From positions 1 through 64,000 of the forward strand of contig CAVUUF010000023.1 in assembly GCA_963744575.1 (NCBI GenBank): DNA of 64,000 bases, given 5' to 3'. The notes under the pieces were generated by a model. That model had not been told where the DNA came from. It worked only from the letters and a program-made list of their open reading frames with translations, and made no database searches. Below, piece by piece: positions 17,254-24,827 of this stretch (position 1 is its first letter; each line of letters begins with the position of its first letter). The position numbers and the translations under genes were made by a program. The DNA is from Palsa-504 sp963744575 (GTDB taxonomy: Bacteria; Actinomycetota; Actinomycetes; Streptosporangiales; Streptosporangiaceae).

Positions 17254-18396
17254 ATGACGGCAACCATCCAGGAAAAAACCATCCCGCCCCAGGCCGGACC
17301 GGCCGCCGCCGTCGCGGTATCCGGCATCGTCGAAATGGCCGACGGCCACGCGCTCCTGCGCACCTCCGGCTACCGGCGCAGCCCGGACGACGTGTACGTC
17401 TCCGCCGGGCAGATCCGGCAGTACGGGCTCAGGAAGGGCGACCTGATCGAAGGGACGGCCCGCCCCCAGGCGCGCGGCAAGTTCAGGCCGCTGGCCGGGG
17501 TCGACACCGTCAACGGCAGGCCGCCCGGCCAGGCCCGCCCGCACTTCGACGACCTGACCCCGCTCTACCCCGACCAGCGCCTGCGCCTGGAAGACGGGGA
17601 CGCGTCGGCAACGGCGCGGATCATCGACCTGATCGCCCCGATCGGCAAGGGGCAGCGGGGTCTCATCGTGGCCCCGCCGAAGGCCGGCAAGACGATGGTG
17701 CTGCAGGCCATCGCGACCGCGATCGCGAACAGCCACCCCGAGGTCGAGCTGATGGTGGTGCTGGTCGGCGAGCGGCCGGAGGAGGTCACCGACCTGCGCC
17801 GGACGATCCGCGGCGAGGTCATCTTCTCCACCTTCGATCAGTCGCCCGAAGATCACATCCGGGTCGCCGAGCTGGCCATCGAACGGGCCAAGCGCCGGGT
17901 GGAACTCGGCGCCGACGTGGTGGTGCTGCTCGATTCCATTACCCGGCTCGGCCGCGCCTACAACCTGGCCGCCCCGGCCAGCAGCCGGACCCTGGCCGGC
18001 GGGGTCGCGGCCTCCGCCCTGCAGCCGCCGCGCCAGTTCCTCGGCGCCGCGCGCAACGTCGAAGAAGGCGGCTCCCTCACCATCGTGTCCACCGCGCTCG
18101 TCGACAACGGCTCACGCCTTGACGACGTACTGTTCGAGGAGTTCAAGGGCACCGGCAACATGGAGCTGAGGCTCCGCCGCGAGCTGGCCGAGAAGCGCAT
18201 CTTCCCGGCGATCGACCCGATGCCCTCCGGCACCCGCCGCGACGAGCTGCTGATGGCCCCCGGCGAATACCAGGCCGTGGGCAAGCTGCGCCGCGCGCTC
18301 GGCGCCCTGGACTCCCAGCAGGCCCTCGAACTGCTCTTGGACAAGACCAGGGACACCGGGTCCAACCCGGAATTCCTCCGCCAGATCCAGCGGTAA
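17254..18396 (+). CDS. rho: short Rho-type transcription termination factor
   Basis: A 380-residue Rho paralogue. It has the cold-shock-like RNA-binding domain (GIVEMADGHALLRTSGY to GDLIEGTAR, residues 24-72) and the RecA-type hexameric ATPase with Walker A APPKAGKT (near 146-153), Walker B VVVLLDSITRLGRAYN and the Q/R-loop region (DELLMAPGEY). It lacks the N-terminal Rho_N helical domain and the long basic/acidic insertion that make housekeeping actinobacterial Rho about 600-700 residues, so it is probably a second, stripped-down copy. ATG 17254 has AAAGGA upstream; the frame is open earlier but without similarity. A leader of 258 nt with no gene precedes it. Confidence 0.88.
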   Translation: MTATIQEKTIPPQAGPAAAVAVSGIVEMADGHALLRTSGYRRSPDDVYVSAGQIRQYGLRKGDLIEGTARPQARGKFRPLAGVDTVNGRPPGQARPHFDDLTPLYPDQRLRLEDGDASATARIIDLIAPIGKGQRGLIVAPPKAGKTMVLQAIATAIANSHPEVELMVVLVGERPEEVTDLRRTIRGEVIFSTFDQSPEDHIRVAELAIERAKRRVELGADVVVLLDSITRLGRAYNLAAPASSRTLAGGVAASALQPPRQFLGAARNVEEGGSLTIVSTALVDNGSRLDDVLFEEFKGTGNMELRLRRELAEKRIFPAIDPMPSGTRRDELLMAPGEYQAVGKLRRALGALDSQQALELLLDKTRDTGSNPEFLRQIQR

Positions 18397-18488
18397 CCTA
18401 CTGCCGCTCGCGGTCTGCCCGGCATGCACCGATGATGCGGGGCCAGCCCGATCGTCATAACCCGTGCGCAGTCCCCGGAAGGAGAGCC

Positions 18489-19391
18489 ATGCCTGATCAG
18501 ACCACTGGCGGCCGCTACCTGCGTCCCGCGGTCATGACCGCGGCCGGAACCTGCCAGCCGCTGCTGGCGGACCTGCCGCGCGGCGTCGCCGCCCTGGCCA
18601 GCGTGTGCCACGGCCTGCTGATCCACGAGCACATCGCGGGCGCGTACGGTGCCGCCCTGACCGGTGAGCGGCGGGCCAGCGTGCATATCCGCCCCGTCGC
18701 CGCGCTGCTCGGGCGGATGATGGCCGAGGACGACCGCCCGCTCACCGTCGCCCGCGAGCCCGGCGGCCGGCTGGCGGGCAACTGCCGCCACTTCACCGTC
18801 CTCGCCGCGGCCATGCTGCGCGCGCAGGGCACGCCCGCCCGGGCCCGGTGCGGGTTCGGCGGCTACTTCGGCTCCGGCACCTTCGAGGACCACTGGGTCT
18901 GCGAGTACTGGGACCAGGCCGCCGCGGGCTGGAAGCTGGCCGACGTCCAGATCGACGACGTCCAGCTCAAGCTGTTCGAGGTCGACTTCGACCTGATGAA
19001 CGTGCCGCGTGACAGGTTCCTGATCGCGGGCGACGCCTGGCGGCTGTGCCGCAGCGGCGGCGCGGACCCGGCCGGGTTCGGGCTGAGCCTGCTGAACGAG
19101 GGTGGCTACTGGTGGATCGCCGCCAACCTGGTCCGCGACGTGGCCGCGCTCAACAACATGGAGATGCTGCCCTGGGACGTCTGGGGTGCCATGCCCGCCC
19201 CGGACGAGACCATCAGCGACGAGCAGAACGCGTTCTTCGACCGGCTGGCCGAGCTCACCCGCGACCCCGACGCCGCGTCCGCCGACCTGACCGGGGCCTA
19301 CTCCGGCGACGCCCGCCTGCGCGTCCCCGCCACCGTCTACAACGCTATCCTGAACCGCCCCGAATCCGTGCTGCCGCCGGACATGCTATAA
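18489..19391 (+). CDS. transglutaminase-like cysteine protein
   Basis: A 300-residue protein with a transglutaminase-like (papain-fold) core: GNCRHFTVLAAAMLRAQGTP places the nucleophile at Cys99, DHWVCEYWD the His at 135, and WKLADVQIDD the Asp at 152. The spacing fits the bacterial transglutaminase-core family, some of which are proteases or peptide-modifying enzymes. No signal peptide is seen, so it should be cytoplasmic. ATG 18489 has GGAAGGAG at good spacing and replaces an open but unsupported 19-codon extension. The gene is followed by the glutamine cyclotransferase gene after three bases, so the two form an operon acting on glutamine or peptide ends. The substrate is unknown. Confidence 0.78.
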   Translation: MPDQTTGGRYLRPAVMTAAGTCQPLLADLPRGVAALASVCHGLLIHEHIAGAYGAALTGERRASVHIRPVAALLGRMMAEDDRPLTVAREPGGRLAGNCRHFTVLAAAMLRAQGTPARARCGFGGYFGSGTFEDHWVCEYWDQAAAGWKLADVQIDDVQLKLFEVDFDLMNVPRDRFLIAGDAWRLCRSGGADPAGFGLSLLNEGGYWWIAANLVRDVAALNNMEMLPWDVWGAMPAPDETISDEQNAFFDRLAELTRDPDAASADLTGAYSGDARLRVPATVYNAILNRPESVLPPDML

Positions 19392-19394
19392 CGG

Positions 19395-20165
19395 GTGGCG
19401 TCCAGCGCGAGCCGAGGGCGGTGGCAGCTGAGAACCTGGCGGGCCAGGGTCATCCGGCGGGTCGCGCATCCCGGCCGGGGGTTCACCCAGGGGCTGATCG
19501 AGGCCGGCGGGACCGTCTGGGAGTCCACCGGGCAGTATGGTCAGTCGGCGCTGTGCCGGTACCAGCTCGGCGCCGCTGGGACGGAGTGGCGCGCGGCCCT
19601 GCCGGCCGAACTGTTCGGCGAGGGCATCTGCCGGGCCGGTGACGTCATCTGGCAGCTGACCTGGCGGGAGCGGGTCGCCCTGCGCTGGGACGCCCGCACC
19701 CTCGAGCTGACCGGCCGGGTGCGCTACAACCGCGAGGGCTGGGGCATTTGCGCCGCCGACGGGTACGTCGTGACCAGCGACGGGAGCAGCGAACTGGTCC
19801 GCCGCGATCCCGGGGGGCTGAGCCCGCAGCAGGTGATCCGCGTCCGCTGCGAGGGCCGCCGGGTGCTCGGCCTGAACGACCTGGCCTGGTCGGCGGGAAC
19901 CATCTGGGCCAACGTGGCGGGCACCCACTACCTGGCCGGGATCGACCCGGACAGCGGCGAGGTCACCGACATCGTCAATGCCCGCGCAGCCGCCGAACGG
20001 CATCCCGGCCAGCCGCAGGCGATCATGAACGGGATCGCCGCGCTGCCCGCGGCGGGGGAGTTCCTGCTCACCGGGAAGGGCTGGCGGTCGATCAGGCGCG
20101 TGCGGCTGACGACGGCCAGGGCCGGGACGTCCCGCCGCGGGCTGCTAGCGGGTCTCAGCCACTGA
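19395..20165 (+). CDS. glutaminyl-peptide cyclotransferase-like beta-propeller
   Basis: A 256-residue protein of the glutamine cyclotransferase family (plant-type QC fold, five-bladed propeller). Family signatures are RGFTQGLIEAGGTVWESTGQ near the N-terminus, EGWGICAADGYVVTSDGS, LNDLAWSAGTIWANVAGTHY and the end block MNGIAALPAAGEFLLTGKGW. These enzymes convert N-terminal Gln to pyroglutamate. Most homologues are secreted, but no clear signal peptide precedes this domain. The GTG at 19395 is taken as the start, three bases after the transglutaminase-like stop. The pairing of two glutamine-directed enzymes in one operon is suggestive but unproven. Confidence 0.82.
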   Translation: MASSASRGRWQLRTWRARVIRRVAHPGRGFTQGLIEAGGTVWESTGQYGQSALCRYQLGAAGTEWRAALPAELFGEGICRAGDVIWQLTWRERVALRWDARTLELTGRVRYNREGWGICAADGYVVTSDGSSELVRRDPGGLSPQQVIRVRCEGRRVLGLNDLAWSAGTIWANVAGTHYLAGIDPDSGEVTDIVNARAAAERHPGQPQAIMNGIAALPAAGEFLLTGKGWRSIRRVRLTTARAGTSRRGLLAGLSH

Positions 20166-20265
20166 CCCCGATCGGCCGCGGCCCGGCTCACCGGAGCGGT
20201 AGCGTCGACCCGTTGACCAGGTTCACCACCTGCCGGGCCCGCAGGCCGGCCCGCACGGCCGGTCC

Positions 20266-22761
20266 TCAGGACGGATCGGACGGGGCCGCGGGGCCCGGGC
20301 CGTTGTTGTGCCCGTTCCATCCGGGCGTGTCCACGTCGGGCACGACGATGCCCGCCGACCACGGCGAGATGGCCGCGGCCGCCGGGGCCGGCACCGGCAG
20401 GTTCAGCTGCTCCTGGCTGTGCTCGCGGTGCGCGCGGGCCGCGGCCAGGTGGTACTCGCTGAGCCGGTCGATGAAGCCCGCGTCCTCGTACGGCCTGCCG
20501 TCCACCAGCGGGCCCTGGGTGTGCTCCATGACCGCGACGACATCCTCGCCGCTCAGCGTCTTGTGCGTCTCCAGGGCGTGCGCCAGGGCCAGCACGTGGT
20601 CCCTGTTCTCCCTGATGATCTGCTCGGTCCGGTCGAGCAGGTTGGTCAGCTTGTCCTCGATCCGGTCCGCGAGTGCGTGCCTGGCCTGGGCCTCGGGGTC
20701 CTGTCCCTTCTTCAGCGCGCCGCCCCGGCCGCCGCCTGGCGAGCCCACCTCCAGGCGTTTGGCCGTGGAGTACGACGACACCGTGGTGCCCATGCCCCAG
20801 AAGCCCTCCATGAACGAGGCCACCGTGGTCGCGGACTCCAGGTCGCCGGACACGCCGGAGGAGCTGTCGGATTCGAAGAACATCCGCTCGCCGGCCAGCG
20901 ACGCCAGCGACACCAGGATGTCGGTCTCGTACTCGCTGCGCCACCGGGTGAACTGGTCCTCCGGCGGGATGCTCGCCACCATGCCGAGGTAGTCGCTGCC
21001 CTTCTCGATGGTGGCGATGTCGATCTCCATGTGCTGCCTGGTCCGGAACGCGACCAGCGCGTGGCAGGCCTCGTGCACGGCGACGGCGTGCCGCTCGCGC
21101 TCGATGTACTCCACGTCCTCGGGCGGCCCGAGCTCCTTGAGCTGCTTGGCCTTGATCACATCCGGCCAGGTGATGACGTCCCGGCCGTTCCTGATCGCGG
21201 TGATCAGCGCCTCGTTGACCAGGTCCTTGATGGTGGCGCCGGTGGCGTACGGGGTGATCGTGGCCAGCTTGTCCATCTGCCCGGGGGTCAGCTCATGCTG
21301 CACCTTGGCGAAGTACCCCTCGTAGGTGCGGACGCGCCCGGCCTTGGACGGGTAGCCCACCTTGTAGATGCGGTCGATGCGGCCAGGGCGCAGCAGCGCC
21401 TCGTCCAGCGCCGACGGCATGTTGGTCGCCATCATCACCAGGATCCGGTACTTGGGCGGCGGCTTGGGCCGCATGCCGAAGATCCGCCTGATGTAACGGT
21501 TGACGAAGCCGCGCGGCTTCTTCAGCCCGGACAGCTCGGTGAGCAGCGCCTGCAGCGTGCCCATGCCGCCGCCGTTGCCCCCGTTCATCATCCCGCCGAT
21601 CATCTGCCGGTTCCGCCGGGTGTCCGGCTCGTCACCGATCTCCGACTCCATCGCCAGCCGGGTCAGCATCCACCGGGTGTCCTCGGACAGGTAGGAGAAC
21701 CCGTGGCAGCCGGCCGCCGCGAACGGCGCGGGGGTGGCGCGGCCCGGTCCGCCGACGCCGCCGCCCTGGGCCAGCTGGCCGCGGTTGCCCAGCGAGTCCG
21801 CCTCGTCGAAGAAGACGATCACGCCGCCGTAGCGCAGCGCGAGCCGGCGCAGCTTGCGGAAGAGCGACTTCACCTTGAGGATGCCGACGCCCATGAACAT
21901 GTTGATGAACGCGCCCGGGTCCACGAACACGTACGGCCGGCCCGTCTCGCCCGCCACCGCCTCGGCCATCAGCGTCTTGCCGGTTCCCGGCGGCCCCCAC
22001 AGCAGCAGGCCGCCGGGCACGTAGCCGCCCCGCTCCTCGACCAGCTCCGGGTTCTCCAGGAAGATGATGTTCTCCTTGACCCGCTCGAGCACGTGGTCCT
22101 GGCCCCAGACGTCGGAGAACCTGGTCTTGATGTCGTCGGGGTAGTAGACGTCCACCCCGCCCCGGGACAGCAGCCAGAACAGCCCGATGAACTGGAACGC
22201 GATGAAGAAGAACGCGAAGGCCAGCTGGAGCACGAACGGAAGCGCCTTCCACAGCAGCTCAGGCAGGCGGAGCAGCGCCAGGATCGGCGTGGTGTGGATG
22301 ATCTTGCCGATCACCACGGCGATGATCGCGATCCAGAACAGCCAGGTCAGCAGCCGCCAGATGCGGAACCTGGACCAGTCCGAGATCCGCCGGTGAGTAA
22401 CCCGCTCGAAGCCGCCGAACACCGTCTGGGTCCAGAACCTGTGATAGGCGGCCGAGTGCTCGCTGATGAGGAAGTGAACCTGCCGGAGCAGTTCAAGGCC
22501 GATGAGCACGAACACCCACCAGCCGGCCCGCACCTCGATCCGCATGGCGTCGGAGAACCCGACCAGCGGGTCGTTGGCCATGGCCGACCAGACCAGGACG
22601 AACCAAAGCAGGACCAGCAGCAGCAGGAACTTGATCCTGTCCCAGAGCGACATCGGCTTGCGGGTCAGCCGATCCTCGTCCCTAGGCCGCCCGCCGGGCG
22701 AGGGCGGCTCTCCGGGTGGTCCCTGGGCGATGACGTCCCCGGAGGCCTGGGCCTTATCCAT
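20266..22761 (-). CDS. FtsH-like membrane AAA+ zinc protease
   Basis: An 831-residue membrane ATPase-protease. Four hydrophobic segments occupy residues 44-64, 81-99, 138-160 and 174-199. An AAA module follows with Walker A GPPGTGKT (257-264) and Walker B VIVFFDEAD (315-323). The C-terminal M41 domain has the zinc motif HEACH (564-568) and a likely third ligand Asp641 (SGVSGDLESAT). Classical FtsH is about 650 residues with two membrane helices; this one has four helices, a 90-residue Gly-rich insertion after Walker B (about 328-415) and an Ala/Pro-rich tail. ATG 22761 has AGGAG at good spacing and overlaps the stop of the upstream lipoprotein gene (TGATG). A quality-control role at the membrane is likely; clients are unknown. 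Confidence 0.85.
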   Translation of the reverse strand: MDKAQASGDVIAQGPPGEPPSPGGRPRDEDRLTRKPMSLWDRIKFLLLLVLLWFVLVWSAMANDPLVGFSDAMRIEVRAGWWVFVLIGLELLRQVHFLISEHSAAYHRFWTQTVFGGFERVTHRRISDWSRFRIWRLLTWLFWIAIIAVVIGKIIHTTPILALLRLPELLWKALPFVLQLAFAFFFIAFQFIGLFWLLSRGGVDVYYPDDIKTRFSDVWGQDHVLERVKENIIFLENPELVEERGGYVPGGLLLWGPPGTGKTLMAEAVAGETGRPYVFVDPGAFINMFMGVGILKVKSLFRKLRRLALRYGGVIVFFDEADSLGNRGQLAQGGGVGGPGRATPAPFAAAGCHGFSYLSEDTRWMLTRLAMESEIGDEPDTRRNRQMIGGMMNGGNGGGMGTLQALLTELSGLKKPRGFVNRYIRRIFGMRPKPPPKYRILVMMATNMPSALDEALLRPGRIDRIYKVGYPSKAGRVRTYEGYFAKVQHELTPGQMDKLATITPYATGATIKDLVNEALITAIRNGRDVITWPDVIKAKQLKELGPPEDVEYIERERHAVAVHEACHALVAFRTRQHMEIDIATIEKGSDYLGMVASIPPEDQFTRWRSEYETDILVSLASLAGERMFFESDSSSGVSGDLESATTVASFMEGFWGMGTTVSSYSTAKRLEVGSPGGGRGGALKKGQDPEAQARHALADRIEDKLTNLLDRTEQIIRENRDHVLALAHALETHKTLSGEDVVAVMEHTQGPLVDGRPYEDAGFIDRLSEYHLAAARAHREHSQEQLNLPVPAPAAAAISPWSAGIVVPDVDTPGWNGHNNGPGPAAPSDPS

Positions 22762-23423
22762 CACGAGCTCCTGATGGTGAACGACGACATCACGTCGTTG
22801 ATCTCTGTCTGGTCAGTGCTGTAACAGCTGGTGGTGCAGTGCAGCGCGAGGAGGTAGACGACGGTCTGGTCGGCGTTGGTCAGGGCGACCACGTCGAACG
22901 TGTCCGTGGTACCGCCGCTCATGGTGTAGTCGTAGGTTTCCCGGACCCCGTGCACGCCCTGGCCGAGCGTGAGCACCTGGTCGCGGAGCTGCTTGAAGCC
23001 GGTGAGCGGGAACCCCTGCGCAGCCGCGTTCTGCCTTGCGGTGAAGGTGACCGGGAGGAAGAAGTCGCGCAGCGTGTTATACGACAGCTCGGCGCTCGCG
23101 CTCGAGTTGAGCTCGCCGACCTCGGCGAACACGAACGGCGAGGAGGTGCCGAAGGACAGGAAGTCGCCCGCGGTGGGCTTATGGCCGGCCTCGTAGGCGA
23201 CCGTCCACCCGGCGCCCGAGCTGCCCGCCACGGCTCTCAGCTCGGAGGACAGCGCGGCGTCGCCGATCTTGTGCCAGCCGTACGGGACCTTGAAGTATGT
23301 GTTATCGCTCGTGTTGGCCACGTAAGTGTATTGCGGCGCCGCACAGCCGCAGAGCGTGACCCCGAGGAGTAGCGCGCAACCCCCGACGAGGCCCTTTGTG
23401 ACGCGGTGGGCCTTGCTCGCCAA
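22761..23423 (-). CDS. secreted lipoprotein, unknown function
   Basis: A 220-residue lipoprotein. The signal KGLVGGCALLLGVTLCGC ends in a lipobox with Cys27 as the lipid anchor. The mature part begins PQYTYVANTSDNTYFKVPYG and has mixed alpha/beta character like PsbP/LpqN-type actinobacterial lipoproteins (a single domain with WTVAYEAG, FFLPVTFTARQNA and VYLLALHCTTSC blocks), but I cannot name the family with confidence. Two Cys residues near the C-terminus (CTTSC) could form a disulfide. The gene overlaps the start of the FtsH-like protease, so the pair is co-expressed; the lipoprotein could be an adaptor or substrate sensor for the protease, which is inference from context. Confidence 0.75.
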   Translation of the reverse strand: MASKAHRVTKGLVGGCALLLGVTLCGCAAPQYTYVANTSDNTYFKVPYGWHKIGDAALSSELRAVAGSSGAGWTVAYEAGHKPTAGDFLSFGTSSPFVFAEVGELNSSASAELSYNTLRDFFLPVTFTARQNAAAQGFPLTGFKQLRDQVLTLGQGVHGVRETYDYTMSGGTTDTFDVVALTNADQTVVYLLALHCTTSCYSTDQTEINDVMSSFTIRSS

Positions 23424-23765
23424 GAGGTGCGACCTCCACGTAGGGACTACGTAGTGTCAAGTATGACGCCTTCATCCGCAATGGTACAGGTCTTCCCGCT
23501 GGGGAACGGCACCGGGACCGGACGACGGCGCTGGCCATGACCTACCTCTCGGTCGATACCCCGCCGGGGCCCGGTTAAGCGCGGACCGGGCTCCGGTTCC
23601 CGGGCTCCGGTCCCCGGGCTCCGGCGGCATGCGGCCGGCGTGGTGGCTGTCTACCGTGCGGGCCGCCTGCTAACGTGCGCGATCATCGCCGCCAGCGGCG
23701 TCGCGCGGCCCAGCTCCGGGGCCGGCGCAGGGGATCATGTCGTGGAAGCAACGAAGGGCACATAG
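23424..23765. other. divergent intergenic region
   Basis: This 342-bp region lies between the divergent lipoprotein and DUF3618 genes and must hold both promoters. It contains imperfect direct repeats of GGGCTCCGGTTCCC type around 23588-23625. No convincing small gene was seen. Confidence 0.4.
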
Positions 23766-24059
23766 ATGACCACAGCGGAAATCCAGCAACAGATCGAGCA
23801 GACCCGGGAGCGGCTCGGCGAGACCGTGGACGAACTGGCCGCCAGGGCCGATGTGGCGGCCCGGGCCCGGGCCCGGGCCGCGGCGATGAAGGCCAGGGCC
23901 ACCGAGGTATCGGGGCGGGTGCGGCAGAGCCAGGCCATGCAGCGCCGCTGGCCGGCGGCGGTGGCCGTCGGCGCCCTGGTGGCCGGCTCCGCCGTCCTTG
24001 TCTGGCGGCGGCGCCGGGCGTTACGCGTTGAGCCCGCGACCTGGCCGGCCCGCCGGTGA
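23766..24059 (+). CDS. DUF3618 membrane-anchored protein
   Basis: A 97-residue protein that begins MTTAEIQQQIEQTRERLGET, the signature of DUF3618 (IExTRxxLGxTVDxLAxRxD). A coiled, Ala/Arg-rich helix (residues 28-60) leads to one membrane helix (AAVAVGALVAGSAVLVW, about 66-82) and a basic tail. Proteins of this family are small actinobacterial membrane proteins usually found with other cell-envelope or phage-shock-like genes; their function is unknown. ATG 23766 follows a weak AAGGGC. It stands alone, upstream of a short tandem-repeat array. Confidence 0.85.
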   Translation: MTTAEIQQQIEQTRERLGETVDELAARADVAARARARAAAMKARATEVSGRVRQSQAMQRRWPAAVAVGALVAGSAVLVWRRRRALRVEPATWPARR

Positions 24060-24094
24060 CGGCGCGGCCGGCCGGGAGCGGGCCGTACCCGTCG

Positions 24095-24199
24095 GCGCGG
24101 GTCATCAGCCAGCGCTGCTCACTCGGCCGGCGCTGCTCACTCGCCGCGCGGGTCACCCGGCCGGCGCGGGTCACCCGGCCGGCGCGGGTCACCCGGCCG
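24095..24199. repeat. 18-bp tandem repeat array (about six units)
   Basis: Three perfect copies of GCGCGGGTCACCCGGCCG (24146, 24164, 24182) follow two copies of a related GCGCTGCTCACTCG-type unit (24112, 24130) and one older unit (24095). The array ends 18 bp before the ynfA start and overlaps its probable promoter, so copy number could affect expression. Confidence 0.8.
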
Positions 24200-24217
24200 G
24201 CGGTTTAAGGTCGGGCC

Positions 24218-24550
24218 ATGAACGTGATCCGCAGCGTCGGGCTGTTCGCCGCGGCCGGCCTGGCCGAGATCGGCGGCGGATACCTGATCTGGCGGTGGCT
24301 GCGCGAGGGTGCGTCCTGGCCGGTCGGCCTGGCCGGGGCGGTCATCCTGGTGGTGTACGGCATCATCCCCACGTTCCAGGCCTCGGCCGGCTTCGGCCGG
24401 GTCTACGCCGCCTACGGCGGAGTATTCGTGATCATGAGCCTGCTCTGGGGCTGGGCCGTGGACGGGCACCGGCCGGACAACTACGACTGGCTGGGCGCCG
24501 CCGTGGTGGCAGTGGGCGTCGCGATCATCTTCTTCGCCCCGCGGAGTTAG
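24218..24550 (+). CDS. YnfA/UPF0060 small membrane protein
   Basis: A 110-residue protein with four membrane helices. GLFAAAGLAEIGGGYLIWRW, GLAGAVILVVYGIIPTFQ and GRVYAAYGGVFVIMSLLWGW are the characteristic UPF0060/YnfA blocks. The family resembles small multidrug resistance transporters, and E. coli YnfA has been linked to cation/drug efflux; the substrate here is unknown. It contains the conserved Glu in helix 1 (AEIGGGY). ATG 24218 is the only sensible start and lies directly after the 18-bp repeat array. It is monocistronic; two structured intergenic hairpins follow its stop. Confidence 0.9.
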   Translation: MNVIRSVGLFAAAGLAEIGGGYLIWRWLREGASWPVGLAGAVILVVYGIIPTFQASAGFGRVYAAYGGVFVIMSLLWGWAVDGHRPDNYDWLGAAVVAVGVAIIFFAPRS

Positions 24551-24573
24551 CGCGCCGTCCCAGCTGGAATTCC

Positions 24574-24699
24574 ATGGATGTGGCGCTCTACCGGATCTAT
24601 CCGGTAGAGCGCCACTCTCACTGAATCGTGCGCGGCGCTGACCTGCCGCCCGAGCGTATGGATGTGGCAGCGTGCACATCCTTGTGTGCACGCTGCCAC
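24574..24699. repeat. twin hairpins sharing an ATGGATGTGGC head
   Basis: Two units lie between ynfA and the decarboxylase gene. Each starts with ATGGAT and then a perfect 15-bp stem opening GTGGC and closing GCCAC, around a 6-nt loop. Unit 1: head 24574, arms 24580-24594 and 24601-24615, stem GTGGCGCTCTACCGG. Unit 2: head 24658, arms 24664-24678 and 24685-24699, stem GTGGCAGCGTGCACA. The ten inner base pairs differ completely, yet pairing is kept on both sides, so structure rather than sequence appears conserved. Related words occur at 26411 and 38208. Confidence 0.8.
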
Positions 24700-24827
24700 A
24701 ATCATGACAATGTCCGCCGTGCGGAGCTGATGCCTGCGGGTTGGATGGGGCAAGTGATTGATGCGAGTCGCCGGGCGGATGGCTCGGCCTGGGTCAGGCA
24801 GGTCACCGGGGCGGCGACACTAGACGG

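Noticed and set aside
20308..22824. 838-codon open frame on the plus strand opposite the FtsH-like gene
   Set aside because: Low-complexity His/Arg/Asp-rich translation, an antisense shadow of a gene with clear AAA and zinc-protease motifs.
24095..24199. 18-bp repeats considered as iterons of a replication origin
   Set aside because: GC-rich, no Rep gene and no AT-rich melting region; better seen as a slippage array.
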